From Hydnum rufescens UP504 (Eukaryota > Basidiomycota > Agaricomycetes > Cantharellales > Hydnaceae): a stretch of DNA of 64,000 nt. Made by a program: the position numbers and the translations under genes. Below, in pieces: positions 9,917-22,343 of this stretch; the stretch's first letter is position 1, and each line of letters opens with the position of its first letter. Below the pieces are notes generated by a model, which saw only the letters and a program-made list of their open reading frames with translations, was not told the origin of the DNA and searched no databases. Where the stretch lies: assembly GCA_014904985.1 (NCBI GenBank), contig MU129011.1, forward strand, positions 138,537 through 202,536, in the 5' to 3' direction.

Positions 9917-12644
9917 TCAAGCCATTGAAGCCTCTGCCCTCATCAGAAGATCAGCGCGCAATCGTTCCGTGCCCGTCATGGTGTCTTCTGCTTGCTTTGC
10001 CCCGATCAAATTCAAAGCGTCTTCCTCCTTGTCCAGGTGACGGAAACAGATCCAGAAAGCGATACCTGCGACACCACTGATGATCGCAGCGGCACCATAG
10101 TTCCCTGGAAGGAATGAAAACAGACGAAGATTCAGAGGGTGCAGGGGTGTGAATAGTAGAGGCAGAGAATGGATACTTACAGACCAAAAGGGGATCCGCA
10201 GCCAAGGGGTTCAGCGCCTCCCCGATAGCGGCAGCAATCGCAGATGTGAACAAGAAGAGGCTCACGACGAGGGAGCGCATGCGTTTGGGAGCCTTCGTAA
10301 ACGCGTATTCTAAACCGGTAATGCTGGCAAAAATCTCTGAAAAGGCGCTAAGAAGATACAAGGACGGAGGGAATGGATCAATATTTCGGAACTGGCATCG
10401 CGCAAATCTCACATGAGGACATAGGAGCCAGTCTGGATCCACACGTTCAAGTTCGCATATTTATCGCCGCAATTGTCTGCCTGGTTGCCGCAGGGGGATT
10501 CCCTGTAGATGTAGATCTGGACGACGAGGGACCAGATCATGGCCGCGGTTCCCGTCATAAATCCAGTAAAAATTCGCTTGATTGGGGTGAAGCGGACACC
10601 AATACGGTACAAGAATGGATAAAAGACGTAGTCGCATATCTAGGGAATATGTGTCAAGGAAGTTTTCAGCTGCAGGACGAGAAGCATACCGGAATAAAGA
10701 TAATGAGCGCGAACGGGTCCAAATTGTTGATAACATCGTTTGGTACTCCGTGTACTGCCATTGTCGCCGCTTGGGAAGTTAAATCTATACAAGAATCAAT
10801 GGAGACCAGGCTGACGATTACGAGAGTCAATTATCCTTACTGTTGTTGATTTGGTTGTATGCGATCCCTGCATAGGCCGATGAGCTTATGATCATCGAAG
10901 AAGTAAAACGAGAGTAACGCACAATAGAACGGGTAGAACACGAAGACCTGGCAGGCTTTAAAGCCACGCTTGACCTCGTCCACAAACACGTCATCAAAGT
11001 GAAGCCAGGCAGGTCGTTCGCCTGTCCCACTCGGACCACCACCACTCATGATCTTAGATGGTTTCGCCTTCTCCCAGAAATCGGGACGTCTCCAATTCCT
11101 TAGTGTTTTCAGGGGATTAAGGCTCCAAGTTCCATGAAGGGCTGTGCCCCAAACGTGAAGGGCATCAGCCAGAATGGAGCGATTGGGTGGAGAACGCTGA
11201 TACATATTTCGTCCCAAAAATAGCACGATAGGCGCGAGCAGGAAGAACACTGTTGGGAGTGTATAGGCCAACCAGAAACCGACATATTTTTCAGCGTACG
11301 TCATGCCTATCTGTCCCCCCAAGGCGCCAACTGGCAGGAGGAAACAATCAATAACGTTGAGTCTTGAATCGGGACCTTGCCTTACCATTGATGAGTAGGT
11401 AAAAATATAAGTAAATGCGCTAGTACGACATTCATGCTCAGCCGTTAATCAGCTGATACGCGAGACGATGGTCACATACGGCCGTAGTAAGCGCAGGATC
11501 AATAATGACGCGAGTACCATCGGGTAAGGTCTTGACTCGTTGAGCAGTGACTTTATATTGTTCAGCTACTAAAGGCGAGACATTGGACTTGAAACCTCCG
11601 GCTGCAGATTGACTGCCTTGTAAGCACTTGTGCAACCATGGATATAGCTGATCCAAGACTCACTCCCGATTCCCATGATAATAATAGCAAGGCTGAATAC
11701 GCCGACAGCGGCGTGAGGCTTGTCGATAACAGTGGGAATGGCAGAAATGATCAAGAGAATATGGCCGACCACGGCGATAGCGACTGCCCAGCAAATTGTC
11801 TTGTACCTTCCGAGTTTAGTGTCTGCGATGTAGGCGCCGAACAAGGGAATGACATAAACCCCTGGAAACCAGCAGATGGGTCACACGGGTCGCAGTCTGC
11901 GACAGGAAACGTACAGAATGTGTTGAAGGTGGTCAACCCCTGACTGGCTTGCGTGCCAAGACCAAGTGCTCCAGATGTGCGGTATTTGCCTCCGGCCCCG
12001 GTGCGAGAGCCTGCAGGCAGGGGACGCTGGCTGTTAAGGACAGGGAACGTTAATGTCACCACTCAGGCCGCCAGGCAATTTTTACACACATGAAATTGGT
12101 AAAGACGGCAGTTGATCCCTGCGCATGAAGGAACACTGCAAGTCAGAGCCTTGACTTGAAAAACTGCTCGAGTGGACATACGTAGTAGGAAAAGCGTTCT
12201 GCCATCTCTACAATTCCGATCAGATAAGCTGACCACGGTCTAGAGGGGGACACCACATTAGCATGACCCAAGTTCTGTAAGCAGAGGACAACGCTAGTCA
12301 CATTTTATCCGGGATACGCCTGAGGGCAAAGGGCCCGCTTCTCTCCTCCTCGGTAGGATACACCCAAATATCGCCATCGGAGGCGTATTCTGGGCCTGAA
12401 TCCGAGAGAGAGCTGACATGCACATCCAGGCTGGGCCTCTCCTCCTTTTCGTGTTCAACCTTTTCATGATCAATCTCAAGCATGGCGGCGAGCTCGTGTT
12501 CCACAGGATCAGGTCCTCTGGGGTACACGATTGGAAGTCAAAGAGGGAGCTTCACTGGTAGGATGGGCAGCCTCTTACCCGGGTTGGAGAGTCACAAAGA
12601 AGTGGAGGAAGAACGGACGGTGAGTGCACATTGCGGCGAACCAT
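9917..12644 (-). CDS. PTR2: Proton-coupled oligopeptide transporter, POT/PTR2 family
   Basis: Plasma-membrane symporter for di- and tripeptides by family. Start exon MVRRNVHSPSVLPP (ATG at 12644) joins through a GTAAGA intron to a hydrophilic acidic tail (EHELAAMLEIDHEKVEHEKEE). After two introns comes DKIPWSAYLIGIVEMAERFSYY, holding the ExxER proton-coupling motif of transmembrane helix 1. Then follow TAVFTNF, GAYIADTKLGRYKTI (the second POT signature), GGFKSNVSPLVAEQ, VGQIGMTYAEKYVGFWLAY, a cytosolic loop, PFALIIFIPVCDYVFYP, IKRIFTGFMTGTAAMIWSLV, and the late helix block ITGLEYAFTKAPKRMRSLVV. The C-terminus is LLMRAEASMA at a TGA ending at 9917. About nine introns; all helices expected for a 12-segment carrier appear present. 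An alternative start is the in-frame ATG at 12483, inside the hydrophilic tail. Confidence 0.9.
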
Positions 12645-14531
12645 AAAATAAGAACCAGCGGAAGCAAATCCTGTGAGGTGCATGTGGAAGTGTCGCTTCG
12701 AGGTTATCTCCCCTCCACCGTGACTTACTGTAGTGATTTAGGGCAATTTTTACACCCTATCGATGATCACGCTCACCATTTTCACCCCTCACACATGGCT
12801 CAAAAGGTTGGCGCCCGGTCGCAAAACTCCGCAATAAGAAAAAAACAGAGAGAAATACTTGAGATCATAGGGGAAGCACGACATGATGAGATCTGGGCAT
12901 CTGTTGGGATCCGACCCCGCAACTGGATGTGACCGTGTGACCGTACGTATCCACTGTGGGACCATTCCCGGCGTCGATGCCCTGAACCTCGTTCGGTTAC
13001 TCGACGCCCATGTGGGAGTCCCTCGGTAAAGCCAGGAGTCGTTTATTACATACCCCAAGGGGATTATCGGCCCATGTGCTACCGTGAGGGCTGACGGTCC
13101 TTCCAATTACCGAGTTCAAGGCTCGTGGTTGCCGGAGGCCAATGCGATAGGCGATAACATAGTAGCCTAAACGTCTTACCGCCACTTTCGATTGGACTCA
13201 CTCATAAATTGAGTCACGCGGTGTCATTTCAGTGACTCGACTCAACGTGCTCTCCACGGCAACGGCCGAGAGATGCAACATCGGAGACAAGCGCGACTAG
13301 ACTTGGGGGAGAGGAGGAATTCTCTTTTATAATACCGCGTAGCGACTAGACTTGGGAAGTTGGGAGCCGCTTCGCGGCAATGACCTTGGGTGTACATGTG
13401 TTGAAAGGGCTTCAGGGTTTTTTCTTTTTTCGGGGGGGGGCTTGGACAAGTATTATTTAGTGAGTTAGGTTGGATAATTCTATTCACCGCCCCCAGCCCC
13501 CGGTACCACCCCCCCTCTGCCAAGCACCCGCTGAGTGGTGGTGTGCTTAGTCAGCAAATATCCTCGACTCTGAAAGAGACGGTTTTGTCAAGCATGCTTT
13601 TGGGACCGATCAATTGAGTTCCGCCCAAAATTGTGTCACCAATAGCGCTGAGACCATGATTATCATTGTTTTTCTGATACATGTAAGGGTTTCATGCAAT
13701 GGTCTAGTTGTGTCTTTCTTCAGTTCCGTAGCTATCTGATGTGTGGACGGCTTGGGATTTTGTCGTGAATGCATTTGATCCGATCAATAGAGTTCTCCCC
13801 AAAATTGTGTCACCAATAGCACTCTGGTTGTGATAAAAGTTGTTACTGCCTCTAAGGGGTTCATGTGGTCTAGTTGTGTCTTTTATGAGTTCTGTGACTT
13901 TCTGATGTGTGGGCATCCATGGCGAGGTTTTCTGATCATGTGACTCCTGATCACCACTCATCCCCTTCTTTGTACCGTCTCGGCCGGCTATAGGTACAGC
14001 CACTTGACTCTGCAAGACCCAGTTTCTATGGTGTAGGGATTTATCCTTCCAACACCGTACCACCCCACAAGCCAGAAGTTTCACGCCCTGTACTGCCTCA
14101 AATAACACTTGCAGGTGCTCTGCAGAAGGGGGGTGGTGAATAGAATTATCCTCAAGGATAACACATTGCAGATGATATTGAACAGCCTGATGTACTCGTT
14201 GCCTGAGACCAATTCCAAGCTACTCATATACATTGACCCTTTGACCCACTGAGGGGTCAATGCTATTGACAACACTGATTTTGGAGGTTTTCTTGTGCAT
14301 TGTATGCTCTCACCGAGAATCCAGACCCATTTTGGACTCCGGAACGTGATTCACCAAGTAAACTCATCGTAGTCCACGCATTATAGGCAAGGACTATACG
14401 CAAACAAATCAATTGATGCAGCATCAATCACAATAGAGCACGATGTTTATATGATACCCCCGCTAAAACGCGGTGAATGAACGTTAACGCCGACGGTCTG
14501 AATACAGCGTCCGATTGTTTAGAATGGAGGA
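12645..14531. other. Intergenic region with repeat relics
   Basis: No gene was recognised. It holds a poly-G tract at 13431-13440, two GACTC-rich clusters at 13195-13245, the 174-bp tandem duplication listed separately, and a stretch at 14281-14360 related to the relic at 8618-8690. Confidence 0.45.
13602..13930 (+). repeat. Diverged tandem duplication, period about 174 bp
   Basis: CCGATCAATTGAGTT at 13606 recurs as CCGATCAATAGAGTT at 13780. Both are followed by CCCAAAATTGTGTCACCAAT, then GGTCTAGTTGTGTCTTT and CTGATGTGTGG at matching offsets. The two units are clearly diverged and carry no open frame, so this is an old duplication, probably inside a transposon relic. Confidence 0.7.
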
Positions 14532-17500
14532 TTACTGCCGCGCGTTTCCAGAAAGCGCTGATTGGAGGAGTTCTTCGATATGGGCAGCCTCGCGGCGCTG
14601 TCTCGCAGCCTCATCCCGCCGCCTGTTCTCCCGTTCCTCATTGATCCTAGCAGGTCAATCGAAAATCAGTTGAAGGATTCTCGAATACATTGAAAGCACT
14701 CACTTCTGCATTTGTCTTAAACCATCAAGAGTCGCACGCAGTGCCGTCCTTAGCCCGGCCTCTCCGCCCTGGTTTTCCGCACGGAGGGCCATGGCTTCGA
14801 TATTCGCTAGCGTCCTCTGCATGTCTGAGGTTTCCGAGAGGCCCGAATCAAGTTGATCTTGGCGTCTCTTCTCGAGAAGCGTCTCCTCTAGCTTGATACG
14901 TCTGCGACTTGACGATATGTGAGAAAATGCAGTGCGTGCTTTATGGCGCTGGCCATCAGAGCCGGAGTGCGACGAATGGCCCTAGAGGCAAGCACCTGGG
15001 TATTGGGCGGACTAATATCATGCTGCGCAGCGAACAGCAACATTGTTGCGTCCGTGTCACGATCAAGGATCTTAAACTATAACATTAAGAACCAATTAGT
15101 TAGTGAAGAACACCGATCAGATGCGGGCATCCAAATGCCACTCACGAGTCCAACCAATTCCTCCCATTTTTCTTGGAAGCGCCTTCGCCTCTTTGCCACA
15201 CTGGAGATATGTGAAGGATGGTACTCGACGTCCAACCGATCATCCTTGTCTTCATTAATCCAGACGTCACTCTCCTCATCTTCCTCCCCAGTGGCGATGC
15301 TAGGCTGAACCCGACCTTCCGTCAAATCTCCTTCATCCTCTTCATCATTCGAAACATCATCAACTGTATCCGAGCTCGGCGGCAAAGTACTTGCGACTCT
15401 TGGTGGGGGATGCCCTTTGCGAACTTTGAGCTTCGACAAAGTGCGAGGTCGTCGTCTTATAGGTAGCGGGATCGGGTGGTGAGATGGACTGGAAACCACA
15501 GTACTGGTCGGCCTCACGGGAGGAAGGAAGGGGTTGATTGGAGTTGCAAAAGGCGACGACATGGCTGTAGAGGGAAGAGACGGTGGGAATATACGAGGTC
15601 CACCAGGGAAATACGTTCGACGAGCAGGAAGAGGCTGCGAATAATGGTGCATGCTACGCAATTGGTCAGGTCGATGAGTGTAAGGTGGCGAAAACACTAC
15701 CGGATACGGTGTCGGTATAGTGGATATAGGTCCGGATTGGGGAGTAGGTGGGACTGGGGCATCTGGTCTAACGTGCGAATACTGATTGTGACTAGATGTG
15801 CTTGATGCTGGACGCTCACGATCCTCGGTCTGCGCCACTTCGAAAGTTGGCGGATTCGATGTTTGAACATAATGAGGTCGTGGCTGGGGGGCGAACAGAG
15901 CCCTTTGTTGCTAGACATTGCGCAAGGGTGGAGAATCAGCAATGTACCCATCCAGCGTCGATGACAACCAACCTCCAAAACCCACAGGGCGTGCTGGACT
16001 TCAGCCGGATCAAATTGTGCCCGAGATCTGGGCTCGGCCTTGAGGGGTCATCCTCACGATACCGCTCTTGGGGATAATCATAGGCCGGTAAACTCGTTAG
16101 AGGGGAGCGGGGTGTCGTCATACTTAATTCTTGATCGGTTCCATTGTTCATGATAGTAGATGAGGGTGTTGGGGATCCGGAGGAGCGAAAACCAGGGTGA
16201 TCTAGATAGACAAAATCGGGTACATATTCAAGTTGGCCATATAAAGGGTGCTGATACCAGTCCATGCTTGGAGCGTAAGCCTGCTGGGGGCGGGCAGAGC
16301 GAGAGCGGTAATCATCCTCTCGCAGAGGGAGACTACGATCAGGAATGGGACCTGGTTTTATTGCACTATCTCGCGGAGAACCGGAATGGATTGGGGCATT
16401 TCCAGAGGCATGTCCAGCCGGGCTATTATCCAACAGTCTGGTGTCTGCCGGTGTGGCATCCTCGTGGGCGAGCGGAGAGGGCGGAACTCGGGGAGCTACT
16501 GGGGACGGTGGGTAATTTTGGAGGGGACGGGCGGGAGTGTCCTCTTTATCAGAAGCCAGGGGGGTATGGGACAGTGCCTCAATGCTGTTAGCCTGCGATG
16601 GACTCTGGTGATTAGCGCTAACACTGGGCCCGTTTGAGAGCGTAGTGGGTGACGTTGCGGAAAGATTGGGTGGGTTCGCAAGTTCCCGAGAGGCGGGAGG
16701 GGTAGGTAGCTTTCTTTCTCGTGCAACCGGCAAATCTCTATGGTTGGTGAGATTCTTTGCACTCGATGGCTGGACAACAAGGTCCAGCGCATCGGGAGAT
16801 GATGGGGCAATAACGAGGTCTGTTGGCCGGCGATGCAGAGAAGATTGGGTTGGATGGAAACGTTGGCTAGGTGATGGGGAGGTTTCGCCAAGAGGATGAG
16901 GAGAATCAACTTCGTCAGAGTCAGGGAGGGGTACGTCTTCCGTTCTCAAGGATAAGTGCTGCAAAGGTTCAAAGTTTGATCCCAGTTCATCATGGGCATA
17001 ATACCGCTGGGGGGATTGCCCATTTGTCTTGGCCTCTACCGAAACTGCCATGGCACGTTGGGCGCGCTGATATGTGGCAAATGAATATGCTGTTGCGTCA
17101 ATAGGGGAGGGTGTGGGAGACACCTTCCCCGCCTCGAGGTCAATTTCCTCCTCCCGATGCGCAGTATTTGAATCGTCGTGAGCACCCGTGGACCACGTCT
17201 GCGGCAGTGTGGTGGCGTCAACACTTGCGTCACCGCCTTCCACAGATGATCTCATGGAGAGAGTCTGCGACGAGCCGGAATTCGTAGGGCCCATCCAGAG
17301 GGACTCACGAGGAATGGAAGATGAAGAGGTGAATGTGGGGGGGGGGACACGAAGGACAGGTTTCGGATGTGCATATGATTGTGTACTGTGCATTTGCACT
17401 CGCGCTTGGAATGGATTTTTGGTGGGGGTCGCCGGAAGAGATGGTGCGGGAAGGGGGGGCGTAAGATGCCTGCAGGCGGCGGAGGGGTCTTCGGTCTAGG

Positions 17501-18049
17501 GGAAGAATCTGCGTAGCTCGGATTGGATGGGATCTCTGAGCTGTTAGAGACCACAGTATATATAGTGAGCTCGAGATAGAACGCCCAACAAAGGGAAAGA
17601 GATGCATACGAGATATTCGGACCGGCCGAACGGGGGAAAGGATCGCCTAGGGGAGCAGTTGGAAAGGACTCTGTATGCTCTCTTGGGGCATTGAGGGATA
17701 TCCCCTTTCTGCGATTGGCTGACTGAGGTGTCACTGGTTCATCAAATGGATTGACAACCCAACATTGCCACGCATCTGGTCGCGTTCCTGGGTGACGGAA
17801 TCCATGGTGTGGGATGGAGAAGTGGTAGGACCTGGGCCAGACAACACGTGAGTTTGCAGGAGGCGATAGGAAGGGGATATCAGCTCCGGAGACGCCTACC
17901 TGGAGGAAATCCACGATTCGCGGGGCGCATTGTTTTTGGCGCCGAGTAGGACATGGCTGAGGGAAGAGGCTACGAATGAGGAGCGCCAGGAAATCGAGAG
18001 ATTGGAAGGATGTAGAACACGAGGCATTGGTGGCGGAGAACGCATGCAT
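14532..18049 (-). CDS. Large disordered Ser/Pro-rich protein with C-terminal coiled coil
   Basis: Function not recognised. The model starts at MHAFSATNASCSTSFQSLD (18049). One intron (GTAGGC..CCCAG) leads to SYHFSIPHHGFRHPG and PDAWQCWVVNPFDEPV, the only ordered-looking block. A frame change near 17,500 needs another intron I could not place exactly. Then comes a long exon, about 17,470-15,955, of low-complexity Ser/Pro/Asp sequence. A 51-base intron is clear: GGATGG before GTACAT, and CTAG before CAACAAAGG, giving QQRALFAPQPRP. After more disordered and acidic sequence (SNDEEDEGD) the C-terminus turns basic and helical: AKRRRRFQEKWEELVGL, IRRTPALMASAIKHALHAF, RRIKLEETLLEKRRQDQL, ENRRRDEAARQRREAA, ending SGNARQ at a TAA at 14534-14532. 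The coiled-coil end suggests a scaffold or nuclear protein; this is inference only. Confidence 0.6.
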
Positions 18050-18298
18050 ATCCTAATCGGGATGCCTCGTGGCCATGGTCGCCTACAGTAGAAAAACTCA
18101 CGAAAAAAAAAAAATAATTAAAGATGGCGCTCGTTCAGGGCTACGTTCTTGCTCATCTTAAAATGCCCACCGACCTGGGTAAGGCAAGGAGTGTCCGCAA
18201 GGCAAAGGTTGACTTGTATCGTGCGGCAGTCGCCGGAACGGAAGCAGTGATGCGCCGCCTTTTCACTCTCCGCTCATCATCCTCGGTCCTCTAGAGTC
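18050..18298. promoter_or_regulatory. Divergent promoter region with poly(A) tract
   Basis: These 249 bases lie between the divergent genes starting at 18049 (-) and 18299 (+). A 13-base A run at 18104-18116 is the kind of tract that excludes nucleosomes in fungal promoters. No TATA box is evident. Confidence 0.4.
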
Positions 18299-20637
18299 AT
18301 GGCAACCTCCTCTGCACCTCACGAGCACGAGGCGGTCCTCCTCAGAAATCTCGAGAATCATCTGATCAGTGCAGTTCAAATTTCGAGAGCGCTCGCCGAG
18401 CGCTTTGGTCTTAATTTGGGCGACACTTCGGTACGCATCACTCTTAACTCCCCATGGTCCCGCTCATCCTCTCAATAGGCGCTTGCTCAGACCATTGGAC
18501 AACAATTTCCACTGCCTCCAGTCGACAGACCTGAGCTGAATCATGGGCCCAGGGTGATGCTATCCCCCTACAGCCCAGCCGCCTCTCGTCACTCATCCCT
18601 CCTCATTCTTTGCCTAGGCTTCTTACCCTCAACGGAACCTTCAATCTGTGAACCCGTTACACGAGCTCCAATCCCACACAAGTATAATGATTCCGGATGC
18701 GAATCACAACCCACAATGGCAGGCGCCTAGCCACGCCGGAGATACCCATGAAGCCCACCGCCATGTTCGCCGACCCTCAGATCCTCAGCAGTCCTCATCC
18801 CACCCTCCATATCCTCCCGACCCCGACCAGGATCGTCCGCCGCCTCCGCAACGTGGAGATCGTGGAGGGAAACACGAAGACGACGATGACAACATGAGCT
18901 TGGACGAAATGATCCTGAACGTCGCGGATGGTGACGAACCTTCAGATCGTGATCCATCTCGTCTCCGTCGGCATCCTGGCTCCCAAGATATCTCAGACCG
19001 TGTTTTTCAGCAATATAGCGCCCCGAATCAAGACTCTTCGCATGAACGCCCCAAACTTCGAAATAATTCCAACCAACATGGCCAGATGCGCACACTCGCC
19101 CATCGTGTTCCTCAACCTCTAGGCGAACACATCGACCCTATCATCCCCGCGCCACCTAATGATATAAAACGATTGCACCAACCCCAAATCCCTCTTTCTT
19201 CTCACCCCTTGACTCAGGACTATCGGCGTCCTTCCCAGAATCAATCACGCCCCCACTCCCCGCTCTCCATGCCCCTCCCTCTCCACAAAGGTCCCCTATT
19301 CCCCCACCACGTGATCACAATATTGCTTTCGCTCCATTGCATGGGCCAGACAGTATGGCGGCGGTGGCGGAGGCTCAACGACAACCAGAAAACAACGGGA
19401 GGAGGCTTACCCAAATTGGGGAGAGAACGTGCAGTCAGTGTGGTCTTCCTGGGCGTCACAAAGACGGACGTTCTGTGGAAAAATGGGGTCCAGGCCCTGC
19501 CGGTGGGTTTTATTGTTTTATCTAAGAACCTATCCCATTGATATTTCTCTCAGGCCCGGGCACTGTTTGCGATCGGTCCGTATTGGGGCCCTTGTTGTGT
19601 GCATCGCGTGTTCTGACAACTTAACTAGATGCCGGAAAAAGATGAAGCGAGTTGAAAGACGAAATACGACAGACACTTCTGGATTATCTGGCCGCTCGAC
19701 CCCACAGTTCGTACAGGGACCACGTTCTGACACCCGGTCTTTGGAATCGGCTCCGCCTCACTACGTGCATTCTTCCGACTTGTCCGGTACTAATTCCAGA
19801 CTGAACAATTCGTTCCAACGTACTGTCATTGAGAACGAGCGAGAGACCCCAGCTCAATTGTTTGGGTCCACGGTGGGTCCCATTATGAATGGGAGACCGC
19901 TGTTCCTTAATCGCGATAAGGAATCAAACCAAGACGGACTTCCGCGTGCCGAGTGGTCGAGGGATGATGGCCACCGGGAGTTCCGGTACGCTCCTCCCAG
20001 CCAGCTTCAACTTATCAGTGATATTCGAAGTGAGGGGAGCTCAGGCGACCACCGCAACCGTGCCAAGGCTCGCGAGTCACGAGCTCGGCGGCGTACTCCC
20101 TCGTTCTCTCCCTCACGATCTCCTTCTCCACAAGATGGCCACTCTAATTTTATCGATCCGAATCATTCCTCGTCTCATGAACGGTCATGGCCACTAAATC
20201 GGTCGCACTCGCCATCTAATCATTCGGCGCACTCATCCCCCGCCCCTCTGCGACCACTCGATCCATCTGACAGGGCCCCCTCACATTCTCCGCCCTTCCC
20301 TAACGCAGGCGCTACTCCTGAGAAGGATGGGACGAATACGTCTCTCCATGAATCAGATAGCACTGTTGTGGATGGTCCTCCGTCCAACCTCGCCACGTCT
20401 TCGGATCCGGAAGATCACCGACGGGAGAAGCTAGAACGCGCCTCCCCGGTAGGAGCTGTCCTCTCGTCATCAATGACCTCGATACTCGGAAAGCGACGTT
20501 CTCCTCCTGGCGACCATATCGCTCGCGATTCTGACTCCTGGCAACGTCAGCGACGTCTAGATTCTAAGGGAGAGCTCTCTGGGGACGGTTTGTACCACCA
20601 CTCCAATGGTAATGGCCACAGCAAGGCCTCTGTGTGA
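18299..20637 (+). CDS. GATA-type zinc-finger protein, likely transcription factor
   Basis: The start MATSSAPHEHEAVLLRNLE (18299) leads into a helical N-terminus (HLISAVQISRALAERFG). Exons 2 and 3 follow short introns and give ALAQTIGQQFPLPP and ASYPQRNLQSVNPLHE, then a disordered, acidic and proline-rich middle. The zinc finger reads CSQCGLPGRHKDG, then VEKWGPGPAG, PGTVCDR and CRKKMKRVERRNT. It is a four-cysteine CX2C..CX2C finger with the conserved Trp and a basic C-terminal tail. Two introns split it: one after the PAG codon (19504-19553) and one inside the CDRC motif (19579-19629). The spacing between cysteine pairs is 25 residues, longer than the classic 17-18, as I recall for a basidiomycete subgroup. 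The rest is Ser/Pro/Arg-rich, ending GNGHSKASV at 20637. A frame change between about 18,960 and 19,230 implies one intron I could not place. Confidence 0.75.
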
Positions 20638-21069
20638 CGCTCCTATGCGACGTGGACGTGCGCAAAACAAATTTCCGCTTATATCTCCAATCGATCATTA
20701 TTACCCACGACATATGCCCATTCCCTCCTTTGTGCATTTTTCAACCCCCTCCGGTTTTCTATGTTTCCCCACTCCTCGTCTCACGTCGAACATACTACGA
20801 CATTACGCCAGGCTCCTTGTCGTTCTTATCGCTCATCAATCCTACGCTTGATATCACCTGCAAATTCATCCCGCGTCACCTCAATTCATCGGCATCCGCA
20901 ATGTAGTACTTCTCGTTCGCTCTCGCTCTACCCTTCCTCGCTTGTATTGCGACACTTTCGCTTTTTGCAATTTACTTTGAAATATGCGAACTCGTACTAA
21001 GGTGCAGGAGGCACCTGATGATGTTAATCCGTCACGGCAATCAGGAATGACCACAAGAACAGTATGTAG
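20638..21069. other. Convergent intergenic region, 3' ends
   Basis: The 432 bases between the stop codons of the GATA-type gene and the SH3 gene are pyrimidine-rich. They must hold both 3' UTRs. No gene is seen. Confidence 0.4.
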
Positions 21070-22343
21070 CTAAGCCCGAGGGGTGTCACTCCTTGCTCCA
21101 TGTTCGCTCGGCGAATCATCAGGACCTGCGAATTCGGAATAGAACTCGAGATAGCCTTCTGGTACAAGTGCCTGACCCCCATAATTATCCTTTGCGACGA
21201 CGACCCAGCCTGACCCACCTCCACGGCCCAGCGCAGAGACGAGTTGATCCTCTTCCAGTGCCATCTCTGATGGTCCTTCGGGCATGAATGCGTACATCGC
21301 ACGGTATATCCCTGGGATGAAGGGGTCCGGGTCCAGGTCCGCCGGCTCGTCAAACTGTACTTCGTCCATGCCTAACTCTTCGTCATTGTCCTCTTCTCCT
21401 TGATCGCCATTATCTCCGCGATCCGCAAGGGCAGATGAGGGTCCAGACGATCTTTTTGAATTGTCATGACTGTGATGCTTGTCCCCACTGCCAAATAAGC
21501 CAAATCGGGCAGCAAAACCACTCCATCTAGAGGTTCTGGATTGTGTACTGTTCCGTGATGATTGGACGACGATGGTGCCTAGGTGCCGCTCATCAGAGGC
21601 GGGGAATGCGAAGTCACGCACTTTGACGATCGCTGTAGCCAATAGTGACCTGTTAGACTTTACTCGCCTACTACTCGATGTAGAATCGGCAGTGCCCCCC
21701 TTCCGAGATCTACTGGAAGTGGTGGACAGTGCGGAAGAAGCGGGTCGAGAACGTGAGACAATGTGTGAACTGGCACGTCGAGAAGGGGTCGGGGATGGGG
21801 GTGCTGGACGTGTCGACAAGATACCGGACGCGCTAGATCGAGACAGGTGAGAAGAAAGACCAACATTGCTGGGTGGGATGCTGTCCTCTCTCGAGGCTGC
21901 GGAGGGCGATGGGGAAGTGGGGGGATTTGATAAATACGTGCTTCGCCTTGCCTCGCCATTAATGACAGGGCATGCCTGTGAGCTGCCATTCGTGCTAACC
22001 CTGGAGGTGCCGCCACCAGCTGCTGTGTTAGGTGATGCCTCGCTGTGCGGAAGATGGAAAACAGAGGAAGATGCAGGGGTCGAAATGTTCAATGCTGGTC
22101 AGATGAGTATAATGAGAGACTGAGTGGTCCAAGAACACGCCAGAGACGCTGCTCACCAGATGTCGAGCTAGTACTTGACAAATCCCCCGGGGCCATTCTT
22201 CCAAGCGACGATTTAAGAGTGCCGTTTGCCGCACTTGGCGGGCGTTTCCGGCCATTGCTCCCGCCCCCCAGTCCTTGGATGTGATGGCGTGTTTGGACCC
22301 AAGTGATAAGGCGACTACAGGTTCGAACGATGGCTTCAAACAT
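21070..22343 (-). CDS. SH3-domain protein with disordered N-terminal region
   Basis: Two exons. Exon 1 (ATG at 22343) gives MFEAIVRTCSRLITWVQT and a Gly/Ser-rich linker; a GTGAGC..CCAG intron (about 22156-22090) then joins in frame to ALNISTPASSSVF. The middle is Ser-rich with a conserved-looking patch VKVRDFAFPASDERHLG. The C-terminal 90 residues contain a complete SH3 fold: the ALYDF-equivalent YRAMYAFMPEGPSEM, the acidic RT-loop (ALEEDQLV), the conserved Trp in GSGWVVVAKDNYGGQA and the final ALVPEGYLEFY, which corresponds to the G-x-P-x-NYL strand. SH3 domains bind proline-rich peptides in polarity, endocytic or signalling scaffolds. Which pathway this one serves cannot be told from sequence. 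The protein ends SDTPRA just before 21070 and converges with the upstream GATA-type gene. Confidence 0.8.

Noticed and set aside
15077..15838. Separate gene starting MAQTEDRERPASS
   Set aside because: The frame is open upstream through FEVAQTED to a clear splice acceptor at about 15,915, so the Met is internal to the 14532-18049 gene.
17188..17499. Plus-strand and alternate minus frames over the large disordered gene
   Set aside because: Shadow frames of a GC-rich low-complexity coding region, with no splice continuity or family match.
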